64,000 nucleotides of DNA, taken from Planococcus halotolerans (GTDB taxonomy: Bacteria > Bacillota > Bacilli > Bacillales_A > Planococcaceae). The position numbers and the translations under genes are program-made. Within the stretch, counting starts at the first letter, position 1. Each line of letters starts with the position of its first letter. Positions 48,717 through 57,104 of this stretch are shown in pieces. Location of the stretch: assembly GCF_003289955.1 (NCBI RefSeq), contig NZ_QLZR01000001.1, positions 744,001 to 808,000 of the forward strand, written 5' to 3'. The notes beneath the pieces are model-generated. The model was not told where the DNA came from, made no database searches, and saw only the letters and a program-made list of their open reading frames with translations.

Positions 48717-49235
48717 GTGGACGATATTGAAGTTGCCCGAAAAGCGATAAAAGGTGATGAAGAAGCTTTTGTCGCATTGATGCAAATACATAAAGAAGCC
48801 TTGTTGCGGACGGCTTTGGCTTTCCTGAAAAATGAGCATGACGCGCTCGAAGCCCTGCAAGAAACCACTTACCGGGCATTCAGGAAAATCGGTTCCTTGA
48901 AAGAACCTGCCTATGCCAAGACCTGGCTGATACGCATCACTATTAACTACTGCCAGGATCAATTGAAGAAAGACAAACGTTACGTGAGAGATGGAAAGTC
49001 AGCTGATTCTGCAGTATCAGACGATTTGACCCAACTGGAATTGCAGGAAGCCTTGAGCACCTTGTCGGCCAACGAGCAGCAATTGATCTATATGAAGTAT
49101 TTCCAAGACGTCAAAATCAAAGATATTGCAGCACTCGAGAAGATTCCCGAAGGCACTGTGAAATCACGATTACATAAAACATTGCGGACATTGCGCAGCC
49201 ATTTTGAAGGCAAAGGAGAGATGGACCATGTATGA
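48717..49235 (+). CDS. ECF RNA polymerase sigma factor
   Basis: A 172-residue sigma-70 family factor of the ECF group. Region 2 includes FVALMQIHKEALLRTALAFLKNEHDALEALQETTYRAFRKI, the DALEA-Q-T pattern typical of the SigV/SigI-like group paired with DUF4179 anti-sigma factors. Region 4 is ALSTLSANEQQLIYMKYFQDVKIKDIAALEKIPEGTVKSRLHKTLRTLR with helix-turn-helix. The start is taken as GTG 48717, with GAGGTG 6 bp upstream; GTG 48708 is possible. It overlaps the anti-sigma factor gene by 8 bp. It should direct transcription of its own operon and a small stress regulon. Confidence 0.92.
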   Translation: MDDIEVARKAIKGDEEAFVALMQIHKEALLRTALAFLKNEHDALEALQETTYRAFRKIGSLKEPAYAKTWLIRITINYCQDQLKKDKRYVRDGKSADSAVSDDLTQLELQEALSTLSANEQQLIYMKYFQDVKIKDIAALEKIPEGTVKSRLHKTLRTLRSHFEGKGEMDHV

Positions 49236-50559
49236 AAAAGAGGAACAGAAATTGACTGATTTCAAAGATCGCCTTGAACAGGTCCCTCTGCCTTTGGAAG
49301 GCGCGGATGGCGCAATCATGCAAGGACTGGAACGGGCAAAACGTGAAAAGCTGCAGACGCATGCCAAGCGCAAGCGGACGATTTGGAGTTTGGCGGCGGC
49401 AGCGTTGATTATACTTACTTTAATAACATCAATTCGTGTGTCGCCAGCTTTCGCTAATGCGGTCGCGTCGATTCCTGGAATGGAGAAGTTTGTAGAGCGG
49501 ATACAAAATGATAAGGGGTTAAGTGCTGTTTTTGAAAACGAGTATTACCAACCAATCGGCGAATCACAAACAATCGGCAGTACAACTTTAACAATTGAAG
49601 GAGTTATTTTGGACGAGTCCGGGATGAATATATTCTATAGGGTTGAGTCGGCAGTGACGTTGGAAGATATTAAAATCAATATGCCGGTTTTAGAAAATCA
49701 GCAAGAGATTCCACCGGGCAGTATCTCTTATCATTCTCCGTTAGCCGAGCAGGATTCACCGAAAATTTATTCCGATATAATTGGCTTTACTTTCCAGGAC
49801 TCAGTGAAGTTTGAAAACCTGGATTTCACACTAGGTCTGCAAGTTAAGTTGGATGGCAATGAAATCGATTTCTCTGTCCCGTTTACTGTGCCGGAAAATG
49901 TGAAACCGAGCATCGTTTATGAGATGAATAAGGAAGTTATAGTTGAAGGACAGAAGTTTACCATTGAAGAAGTGAAGGTTCATCCGCTGCGTGTTGGAAT
50001 TCTCATTTCATTCGATCCAGATAACACGAAAAAGATTCTGCAATTTGAAGATATCCGCCTGGAAAATGAAGACGGCGAGGTATGGAGTTCCATCGCCAAC
50101 GGCATCTCTGCTCGAGGTGACATTGACGACGGAGAAATTATTTATTTCATTCAAAGTAATTATTTTGAAAATCCGAAAGAGCTTTATCTGCGAATCAATA
50201 AGATGCAGGCAGTGGATATTGAAGACTCCTATTTCCTTGTAGACACTGATAAGAATGTATTGTCCCATAGTCCGCAAGATGGCAGACTTGAGCTTATCGA
50301 TTCGAGTCGAACCGGATTTCAAATGAATTTAAAAATGGAGACAGACCAGGAACTCCATTATGGAATCGACAGAAGAATTTCTGACGCTAACGGCGAACCG
50401 ATGGATACTCAGCACACTGGAATATCCACACCACATGACGGTGTGCAGTCGATCGACTTTGGTTTCACTGACAATGGCTACGTCAACCCAGTAAGAATTG
50501 ATCTAGCCGCCTACCCCAACTACATCAATGGAGACGTTAAAATTGAACTGAAAAAATGA
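49228..50559 (+). CDS. DUF4179 membrane anti-sigma factor
   Basis: A 443-residue protein with a cytoplasmic sigma-binding N-terminus (about 1-50, MYEKEEQKLTDFKDRLEQVPLPLEG), one membrane helix (IWSLAAAALIILTLITSIRVSPAFANAVASIPGM, typical DUF4179 junction) and an extracellular beta-rich domain (about 85-443). In this family it holds the ECF sigma factor inactive and releases it on an external signal. The ATG at 49228 follows GGAGAG and overlaps the sigma factor gene, so translation is coupled. The very long extracellular part (over 350 residues) is the sensor; the signal is unknown. Confidence 0.92.
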   Translation: MYEKEEQKLTDFKDRLEQVPLPLEGADGAIMQGLERAKREKLQTHAKRKRTIWSLAAAALIILTLITSIRVSPAFANAVASIPGMEKFVERIQNDKGLSAVFENEYYQPIGESQTIGSTTLTIEGVILDESGMNIFYRVESAVTLEDIKINMPVLENQQEIPPGSISYHSPLAEQDSPKIYSDIIGFTFQDSVKFENLDFTLGLQVKLDGNEIDFSVPFTVPENVKPSIVYEMNKEVIVEGQKFTIEEVKVHPLRVGILISFDPDNTKKILQFEDIRLENEDGEVWSSIANGISARGDIDDGEIIYFIQSNYFENPKELYLRINKMQAVDIEDSYFLVDTDKNVLSHSPQDGRLELIDSSRTGFQMNLKMETDQELHYGIDRRISDANGEPMDTQHTGISTPHDGVQSIDFGFTDNGYVNPVRIDLAAYPNYINGDVKIELKK

Positions 50560-50575
50560 CAAGCGTACACTAAAG

Positions 50576-50607
50576 GGCAGGGACCTTCTTGAGGTTCTTG
50601 CCTGTTT
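50576..50607 (+). terminator. Terminator of the sigma/anti-sigma operon
   Basis: GGCAGGGACC and GGTTCTTGCC pair with two G-T pairs around TTCTTGA, followed by TGTTTTATTT. Confidence 0.75.
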
Positions 50608-50710
50608 TATTTCAATAAAAGGCTATTCGAATTCAACAACCGGAAATGGAGTGGATGGATATTGGCATTTCCATGGGGGTTTTGTTGAACGTGCATAAGT
50701 ACCAGCTAAT

Positions 50711-50960
50711 CGCGCGTATTAATTTTTAATCGCGCATAAGATTTTTAATCGCGCATATTTTTTTTAATCGCGCATAAGATTTTTTAATCGCCCGCAATTT
50801 CGATTAATCGCCCACATTTTCGTTTAATCGCCCAAAAAAATTTTTAATCGCCCACAAATCTGATTAATCGCCCACATTTTTTTCTAATCGCCCATAACCT
50901 CGTCTAATCGCACGCATCTCACTCTAACCGCACGCAAATCACCTCCACCCCACAAATCTG
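50711..50960. repeat. 20-bp intergenic tandem array, word TAATCGC(G/C)C
   Basis: Twelve units start at 50711, 50731, 50750, 50769 and then every 20 bp from 50789 to 50929, with a decayed unit at 50949. The core is TTAATCGC(G/C)C(A/G/C), minus-strand TGGGCGATTA or TGCGCGATTA. The units at 50909 and 50929 read TAATCGCACGCA, the word of the array at 37.8 kb. Spacers are T-rich at the left and mixed at the right, where copies are more decayed. It lies between convergent genes. Confidence 0.9.
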
Positions 50961-51045
50961 CTCCCCAAACCCACATCCCCTCTCCAAAACCCCCAAAAAC
51001 AAAAAAGGAAGCTTTTCGCTGAGCGAAAAGCCTCCCATTCCAAAT
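50961..51045 (-). repeat. Array flank: hairpin plus T/G-rich tract
   Basis: On the minus strand GCTTTTCGC-TCA-GCGAAAAGC (51011-51031) is followed by TTCC, TTTTTTGTTTTTGGGGG and further TTTGG/TGGGG segments, then the array. The hairpin arms are identical to those at 1041-1060. The hairpin also lies just past the stop of the DUF4064 gene and can act as its terminator. Confidence 0.65.
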
Positions 51046-51051
51046 TCAAAA

Positions 51052-51480
51052 TTACATTTCAAGCGTTGTTTGCGGTTTGCGCACTAAGCACATGATGCCG
51101 GCAATCAGATAGAAGATACCTGCAATGACACCGAGACCCGTTGTTGTAATCGAGATGATGACTGCAGTCGCAATGAAGATGATGCCCGCAACGACCGGCT
51201 TTTTATTGCCTTTCAACAAGACCATGGCAACGATGCCAAGAACGATTGCGGCTATGGCTGATATAAGTACTATCCACCCGCCTGCACCAAGCATATCCAT
51301 CGCCGCTTCAAATTCTTCCATTGAGAAATCGGTCGTCGGATCGCCTGTTCCAGTTGTCAATTCAGTTTCGATCAAATCTCTATTGTTCTGCATCCAGAGC
51401 ATGAAACCTCCAATTGCCGCCATAAATGCATAACCCAACGCTCCAATAATTCCTAATACGATTTCTGCTGTACGTTTCAT
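51052..51480 (-). CDS. DUF4064-domain membrane protein
   Basis: A 142-residue protein with a DUF4064-like four-helix layout: ETVLGIIGALGYAF-type helix 1 (IVLGIIGALGYAFMAAIGGFMLWM), a polar extracellular loop (about 35-65), then IVLISAIAAIVLGIVAMVLL, VVAGIIFIATAVIISITT and LGVIAGIFYLIAGIMCLV, with an acidic C-terminus. Function unknown for the family. It stands next to an ABC transporter operon on the same strand (gap 37 bp from the permease gene) and may be its last gene. Confidence 0.8.
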   Translation of the reverse strand: MKRTAEIVLGIIGALGYAFMAAIGGFMLWMQNNRDLIETELTTGTGDPTTDFSMEEFEAAMDMLGAGGWIVLISAIAAIVLGIVAMVLLKGNKKPVVAGIIFIATAVIISITTTGLGVIAGIFYLIAGIMCLVRKPQTTLEM

Positions 51481-51517
51481 TGATTATTCCCCCTAATTTT
51501 TCATTCAAAGTTAATAC

Positions 51518-52462
51518 TTAATTCCCTGCGACGTCCCGTTTCGTAAAGGCTGCCCACGCTGCGCCTATGAAGATGGCGAAGTAGACCAGCAGCACGATGA
51601 TCGAGAAGGTCATCGACATTCCAGGAATCGTCGGTTCCATGCCGTTTGTGTATTGTTCCAGATTCGTGTTGGCGAACAGGATGAATTTCGACCATTCATA
51701 TTGCGACAGGAATGCCACAATCGTGTTGCCGGCCATCATCAGGAAGATCGCCAGGCCGATTGCCATGCCGCTGCTTCTGAATATTGCTGAAATCATGAAG
51801 GCGAAAGTCGCCATCATCACCAAAGTGACGATGCTGAAGCCGTATGATTTCGCGATTTCACCCAATACGTCATTATGCGCATAGCCCGGCATCATATCCT
51901 GCACGACCATCGGATTCAAGCCGTTCAGCCCGAATAATAATGCGCCGACGAGCCAGGATGAAAGCAATAGGAATACGAGCAATGTCAGAGCGAATATCAA
52001 TACGGACACGTATTTGGAGAATAAAATCTTCGTCCGCGAAATTGGGCGGATCAGCAATAATTTAATGGTACCCCATTTAAATTCGTTTGAAATGATTCCC
52101 GCTGCCACGATAATCGTAAACAGGCTGATGACTGAAGTGAGGAAACTGTTGTCGAGCACATATTCCCAGCCATCGTAAGGCTGCGGCTTGATATTGTTTT
52201 CGAGGTGGTAATTGTTTTCAGCAATGATGAATTCATTTGTAAATCCTGCAAATTCATCATCCGCCATTTCAGCCATCAATTGTTCATTTTCAGCCTGTAA
52301 TTCCGTCTGCCAATTGTCGCCGTATTCCTTGAAGTCCGATTCGGTTCCGAAAAATTTCGTAATAAGTCCGCCGCCGATGGCAATCACGAGGATGACTGCA
52401 AACATGACCCACGTCGCTTTTTTCGCATATAATTTGATCTGTTCATTCCAGATCAGCTTCAT
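51518..52462 (-). CDS. ABC-2 family permease
   Basis: A 314-residue permease with about six membrane helices and a large extracytoplasmic loop after helix 1 (about 35-100), as in ABC-2/NatB-like exporters. It begins MKLIWNEQIKLYAKKATWVMFAVILVIAIGGG; later helices include VISLFTIIVAAGIISNEFKWGTIKLLLIRP, a strongly conserved coupling motif of this class. ATG 52462 overlaps the end of the ATPase gene (52467) closely. It is the membrane partner of that ATPase. Exported substrate unknown; antimicrobial peptide or Na+ export are typical of relatives. Confidence 0.9.
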   Translation of the reverse strand: MKLIWNEQIKLYAKKATWVMFAVILVIAIGGGLITKFFGTESDFKEYGDNWQTELQAENEQLMAEMADDEFAGFTNEFIIAENNYHLENNIKPQPYDGWEYVLDNSFLTSVISLFTIIVAAGIISNEFKWGTIKLLLIRPISRTKILFSKYVSVLIFALTLLVFLLLSSWLVGALLFGLNGLNPMVVQDMMPGYAHNDVLGEIAKSYGFSIVTLVMMATFAFMISAIFRSSGMAIGLAIFLMMAGNTIVAFLSQYEWSKFILFANTNLEQYTNGMEPTIPGMSMTFSIIVLLVYFAIFIGAAWAAFTKRDVAGN

Positions 52463-52466
52463 GAAA

Positions 52467-53387
52467 TTACTCAATGCTATTCTCTCCAATCAGGTCAAAG
52501 AATTTATCTTCCAGCGTCGCCTGCAGGACGCGCACCCCATAAATGCTGATGCCTTGCTCCATCAGATTCTTCAGGATTTGCGGAATCTCTTCACGTTTGA
52601 CCGACATGGAAAGTTCCTTGCTGCCGACGCCGACTCCGTTCTCCAAGTGGCTGTCGAGGTAGACTTTAGCCGTTTCCATCGGCTCGACTTCGATATAGAC
52701 TTCTTTCAGCGCTTCTTCATGCTCAACAGTCTGCACTTCTTCGATGGCAATCAATTCACCGTTCTTGATGACGCCGATCCGGTCGCACATCAATTCGATT
52801 TCCGTCAATAAGTGGCTGGATACGATAACCGCCACATTTTCCTTTTCCGCAAGATTGCGTATGTATTTCCGGATTTCACGGATTCCTGATGGATCCAGCC
52901 CGTTTGTCGGCTCATCCAATATCAAAATCGATGGTCCGTGCAATAAAGCCTGGGCGATTCCGAGGCGCTGGCGCATACCAAGTGAATAACGGCCTGCTTT
53001 TTCATGTATCGCTTTTTCCAGTCCGACAAGGGACACCACTTCTTTGATCCGTTCATCTGTTACGCCTTCGACCATCCGCGCATATTGCTTTAGATTCTTC
53101 CACCCGCTCAGGAATGGATACATCTCCGGATTTTCAACGATAGCTCCAACATGCTGGATAGCCCCTTTGAAATCCGTTTTAATGCTTTTTCCTTCAATCA
53201 GGACATCGCCTTCTGTGATATCGATCAATCCAACCATCATCCGAATCGTTGTCGTCTTCCCTGCTCCGTTCGGCCCTAAAAATCCGAACACTTCACCTGC
53301 TCTGATTTCAAAATCCAATCCTTTGATAATCGGCTTATTGCCAATTGTCTTTTTTAAATTCACCAATTGCATTGCCGGCTTCGACAT
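52467..53387 (-). CDS. ABC transporter ATP-binding protein
   Basis: A 306-residue ATPase with Walker A GPNGAGKTT (about residue 40), Q-loop ENPEMYP, signature YSLGMRQRLGIAQAL, Walker B ILILDEPTNGLDPSG and the H-loop VIVSSHLLTE. The C-terminal extension after residue 215 is that of the CcmA/NatA drug-exporter subfamily. ATG 53387 follows GAGGTG; an earlier in-frame start has none. First gene of a two-gene ABC exporter. Confidence 0.93.
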   Translation of the reverse strand: MSKPAMQLVNLKKTIGNKPIIKGLDFEIRAGEVFGFLGPNGAGKTTTIRMMVGLIDITEGDVLIEGKSIKTDFKGAIQHVGAIVENPEMYPFLSGWKNLKQYARMVEGVTDERIKEVVSLVGLEKAIHEKAGRYSLGMRQRLGIAQALLHGPSILILDEPTNGLDPSGIREIRKYIRNLAEKENVAVIVSSHLLTEIELMCDRIGVIKNGELIAIEEVQTVEHEEALKEVYIEVEPMETAKVYLDSHLENGVGVGSKELSMSVKREEIPQILKNLMEQGISIYGVRVLQATLEDKFFDLIGENSIE

Positions 53388-53552
53388 GACGCGCACCTCC
53401 GTGTTTTACTTTCCACTCTCTTCTACGATTCAACAGGAAGAAAGTTCCCATAAATGGAAATTTCCAAAAATAAAACTAAAGAAGAAGCTTTTTTCCTTTA
53501 AATTTAAACTTCTCTTAAAACGTTACCATGTATAATTTATTAAAAACTAAAA

Positions 53553-53586
53553 AAGAAGCTTTTCGCTGAGCGAAAAACTTCTTTAT
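53553..53586 (-). terminator. Terminator hairpin similar to two array flanks
   Basis: AAGAAGCTTTTCGC and GCGAAAAACTTCTT form a stem around TGA with A and T tracts on the two sides. The core GCTTTTCGC/GCGAAAA recurs at 1041-1060 and 51011-51031. It ends the M36 protease transcript on the minus strand. Confidence 0.85.
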
Positions 53587-53612
53587 ATAACATTATCAGT
53601 TTCCTTGCTGGT

Positions 53613-56600
53613 TTAGTAAGGGCTGGATACATTTACGTTAAAGCTCGTATTAGCCCCGCTGTATAGCCCTACGTAAATGTATTTCGTACCTCCCGGCACA
53701 ACGCCGGATTCATTGGCTGCCGAAGTGGCAATATTGCCGATAACGTTGAATTCTGCATCATAGAAGAATACATCAATATCATGTCCGCTTTCGCTTGTTC
53801 CAGTTATAGAGACATTGTGAATACCGTCTGCATATTGCTCGGGCAGCGTTACTACGTAACCGTCAACGCCTTGGGAAGCAGGTTCAGGATTCTGAGTCGT
53901 CACAAACTCATTTTGTGTGACTGCAAGAGTGGCATCGTCAACTCCCGCCAGAACACCAACTCCAGTACCAGCATTGCCGACCTGAATCGTTCCTGATGCG
54001 GTGAATGCTTCTTCCGGCTCTAATTCCAACGGCGTTATTTTTGCCTTGTCACCTGTAAATGCCTGCAACTCTGCCAATTGGATATATCCCTGTGCGTCAT
54101 CTTGAGCCGACTTGGCAATAAACTTCAATTGAGTCGCTTGTGCAGGTGTATCCAACACATACTCCTGGTAGTCAAGATCAGGTGTTGCCGGGCGCGGCTT
54201 GCCTGCTGTGAAATTATCTTCCAGAATCGTTGTCCAATTTTCTCCATCAACAGATGCCTGGACAGCAAAATCTTTCAAAGTGGCAAAGCGTGCTTTGGCT
54301 ACATCTTTCATCGCACTGATGTGAAGCTGCGATATAGAGAGCGGTTTATCTCCTGCTAGATCCACAATGAATTCAGAACCGGTGAAACCTTCCTCTTTTT
54401 GTTCAGATGCATAAACACTTGCTTCTGTGTCATCTATTGCCAATTTTACCGGATTGCTTGCAGAAGCATCAGAAACACTAGCAATCGATGCTCCATTAAA
54501 TGAAGAAGCTACGTTAGGTGAGAGTTTTAAGTTCCAGCGTTCTTTGCTGCCGGCTGTAATCTTAACATCTTCCAAAGTCCGTGAGCCATATCCTCTTGCC
54601 TGGATTGTGATATCGTACGTTCCTTCGACCATATCGAGAGCAAATCCGCCTTTTTCTGTAGTCTGCACTACTGGCGATGTACGGGCTTCGTATTGTCCAA
54701 TGAAAATCCTAACTCCTTCGATCGGCTTATTCGTCTGTTCATTGACCACTCGGCCAAGAAGCTGTCCATTATGTTCAGCATCCGGATGATTAAATGCCGG
54801 TTGCGGATCTGTATCATCTCCGCCTGCTGAATAGGCATCATCTCCGAGGCCACGCTGAGAAAACGCGGTCCATAATGTATCACGATACTTCCCGTCATAG
54901 CGTTCAAGATCTGAGGCGATAATTGCCGTGCGCATATCTTCCATAGAAGGGTCTGGCACTGAAATTGGCATAGCATCTAACACTAGTTGTTCGGCCACTC
55001 TCTCTCCTTCTTCTTTTCCATAATTCTGGATAAGCGCTTCCCGGACATGCCACAGGATAGCTGCCCAGATATCACCGTCAGCATGGACTTCAGGCCCGAT
55101 AATGTCGTAACCGATATCACCGTAATTTAAAGGTGCTTCAGCCAATGACCAGCTGCGGATTCCCCGTTCATCGTTGTCAGTCACGTAAGCTCCAACGACC
55201 GGTTCCTCCTGCAATCCATTTTTGATAAGATAATGCATTCCGAACCAATCTCCCCAGCCTTCACCCATCGATCCAGATTGATGGCTGCCCAGTGCTTCTC
55301 CACCGGCTACCAGTCGGTTTGATAAGGCATGGGAATATTCATGATAAATGATTCCAGCATCGTAGTCGCCATCAGCATAAGCCCCTTCAAAGGCTCCGGC
55401 TATCGGTTCCCAAAGGAACATACCGCTCCAAGCGGCGATTCCGTCAGGCAATGTCAGCATATACGCGTTATCACGACCCGTATATGTCGGTTCCCCTCCC
55501 GTCACAGCGCCTGCTTGGACCAGTCCTAAAATTGGGTCACCTCCAAGTCCTCCTTTGCCATTATTGTTGGCTTGAAGATTACCTGCTGGCTCTGTCCAGC
55601 CAAGGTTATAAAAATAATCATGGAATAAGTTATGATGATAAAACAAGTTTGCAGTCGCACTGTTTACGTCTTCTGCATAAGAAGGCGGAACAATGGCACC
55701 TTTACTTTCCTGCCACGCATTCAGGAATGGGTAATTGAACTGGCCCAATGGGCTGACTGGCCGGATCAAAGTGTCTGCCGGCACCAGGAAATTGCTCCAG
55801 TTGGCATATGCACTCGCGTTATTTCCGAAAGTTGTAACACCAAGATCGTTCGTTGGAAGCAGCCAGCCATTTGGAGAAGCTTCCAGGTCACCTTTGAAAG
55901 ATTTACTGACTTGATTTCCTCCTGCAGGGGCACCAGGGTAGTTTTCAAAAATTAAGCCTTCTGGATCCAGGTGATCGACTAATGAGCGTTGATACAAAGT
56001 TTTTCCGTTTTCCGCATCGACAACAACTTCGAAAGCTTTATCTAATTCCTCAATGAACAATACACGATAAGCTGGGCGGATTTCTCCATTCGAAAAGAAA
56101 GCAGCTTGTTTTACCCGCTGCTCGGTCGGAAAGACGTCCAGACCGTCATAAACTTTCCAGCCTTTTTCGTCTTTTAATGCTGTTGGTGAATATACAAGAT
56201 CTGGAGTTAAAGACCGGACAACTGAACTTAGCGCATCTTCCGGAGACAGACTGAACTCACCGGCAAACTCTCCTGTTGGTCCAGCATTGCTTGCTACCGA
56301 TAGAATCTTTCCTTCTTCATTAACTGCAACTATAATGCGGCCTCCGAAAACGGATTCGATTCCATTTACAGTCTGCTGGAAAGTTACTGGAGACAAGTTA
56401 GTGCCTTCTACTTTGTAGTTACGAATTACTGTGAGATTCTGAATATCCTCTGCTGTCAGACTGAACAGCGCTTTGTTTTCCATCAGCCAGTCCCGGGCAA
56501 TCGATTCAGCATCTCCTGTTCGGGCTTCTGAAATGTACCCTTCAGATTTAGTAATGCTAGCTGGTGTGCCGAATAAGTGATTCCATTCAATTTTCAGCCC

Positions 56601-56825
56601 TTCACCCGCATCGACTATAAGCTGTTGAGCGGCTTCCAGCTGCTGAGTGGTCGGCAGTATAGACGGCAAGGAATCCCGCGTGTCTATTGCAGCTTCTTCC
56701 ACATGAGCGTGCAAGTCTTGATCCGTTGGAGAGTTTACTGCGACAGCTGTCCCGGCAGATACACCTAAAACTTGAGAGGCAATTAAAACCGAGCTGAGCA
56801 AGGCTAAACTTTTTTTCTTCGGCAT
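53613..56825 (-). CDS. Secreted M36 (fungalysin-type) metalloprotease
   Basis: A 1070-residue exported zinc protease. It has a signal peptide (MPKKKSLALLSSVLIASQVLG...), an FTP/PepSY-type propeptide (about 60-270), the M36 catalytic domain with Zn motif HEYSH at 495-499 and the third ligand region GSMGEGWGDWF about 25 residues on, then a carboxypeptidase-regulatory-like beta domain (about 705-775), an F5/8 type C (discoidin) domain (about 790-935), and a PPC-type beta-sandwich at the end (about 945-1070). The tail domains suggest binding to carbohydrate or protein substrate and removal on maturation. It stands alone and feeds on extracellular protein. Zn ligands and layout are clear. Confidence 0.92.
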   Translation of the reverse strand: MPKKKSLALLSSVLIASQVLGVSAGTAVAVNSPTDQDLHAHVEEAAIDTRDSLPSILPTTQQLEAAQQLIVDAGEGLKIEWNHLFGTPASITKSEGYISEARTGDAESIARDWLMENKALFSLTAEDIQNLTVIRNYKVEGTNLSPVTFQQTVNGIESVFGGRIIVAVNEEGKILSVASNAGPTGEFAGEFSLSPEDALSSVVRSLTPDLVYSPTALKDEKGWKVYDGLDVFPTEQRVKQAAFFSNGEIRPAYRVLFIEELDKAFEVVVDAENGKTLYQRSLVDHLDPEGLIFENYPGAPAGGNQVSKSFKGDLEASPNGWLLPTNDLGVTTFGNNASAYANWSNFLVPADTLIRPVSPLGQFNYPFLNAWQESKGAIVPPSYAEDVNSATANLFYHHNLFHDYFYNLGWTEPAGNLQANNNGKGGLGGDPILGLVQAGAVTGGEPTYTGRDNAYMLTLPDGIAAWSGMFLWEPIAGAFEGAYADGDYDAGIIYHEYSHALSNRLVAGGEALGSHQSGSMGEGWGDWFGMHYLIKNGLQEEPVVGAYVTDNDERGIRSWSLAEAPLNYGDIGYDIIGPEVHADGDIWAAILWHVREALIQNYGKEEGERVAEQLVLDAMPISVPDPSMEDMRTAIIASDLERYDGKYRDTLWTAFSQRGLGDDAYSAGGDDTDPQPAFNHPDAEHNGQLLGRVVNEQTNKPIEGVRIFIGQYEARTSPVVQTTEKGGFALDMVEGTYDITIQARGYGSRTLEDVKITAGSKERWNLKLSPNVASSFNGASIASVSDASASNPVKLAIDDTEASVYASEQKEEGFTGSEFIVDLAGDKPLSISQLHISAMKDVAKARFATLKDFAVQASVDGENWTTILEDNFTAGKPRPATPDLDYQEYVLDTPAQATQLKFIAKSAQDDAQGYIQLAELQAFTGDKAKITPLELEPEEAFTASGTIQVGNAGTGVGVLAGVDDATLAVTQNEFVTTQNPEPASQGVDGYVVTLPEQYADGIHNVSITGTSESGHDIDVFFYDAEFNVIGNIATSAANESGVVPGGTKYIYVGLYSGANTSFNVNVSSPY

Positions 56826-56924
56826 GTTTTAGACTCCTTTGATTTCTGATTTTTTAAAATATTTGTTAGGTTAATTTAAACAGCAATTATTATTACCGTC
56901 TATTCACCTAAAGAACAGGATGTG

Positions 56925-56959
56925 TACTACTTAAAGCTTAGAGAGCATCTACTACTTAA
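56925..56959. repeat. Pair of direct repeats upstream of the M36 protease
   Basis: TACTACTTAA occurs at 56925-56934 and again at 56950-56959, 25 bp apart, about 100 bp upstream of the protease start. A regulator-binding pair is possible; chance is also possible. Confidence 0.3.
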
Positions 56960-57006
56960 GCGGTAAGTGAGGGATTACACATATCCGGCCGTTATTAAAA
57001 CCGTCA

Positions 57007-57045
57007 AAAAAGACCTTTTGCAACAGTGAAGTCGCAAAGGGTCTT
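57007..57045 (-). terminator. Terminator of the HIT gene
   Basis: On the minus strand AAGACCCTTTGC pairs with GCAAAAGGTCTT around GACTTCACTGTT, followed by TTTTTGA. Confidence 0.75.
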
Positions 57046-57104
57046 ATCTTGTTCTTATATGAAAGTTTTTTGATGCGGCAATCACCGCACACCTAGGAAC
57101 CAAT

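Noticed and set aside
1118..50960. CRISPR array interpretation of the intergenic repeats
   Set aside because: The period is only 20-21 bp, the conserved core is 9-13 bp, spacers of about 10 bp are too short, and no cas gene is present.
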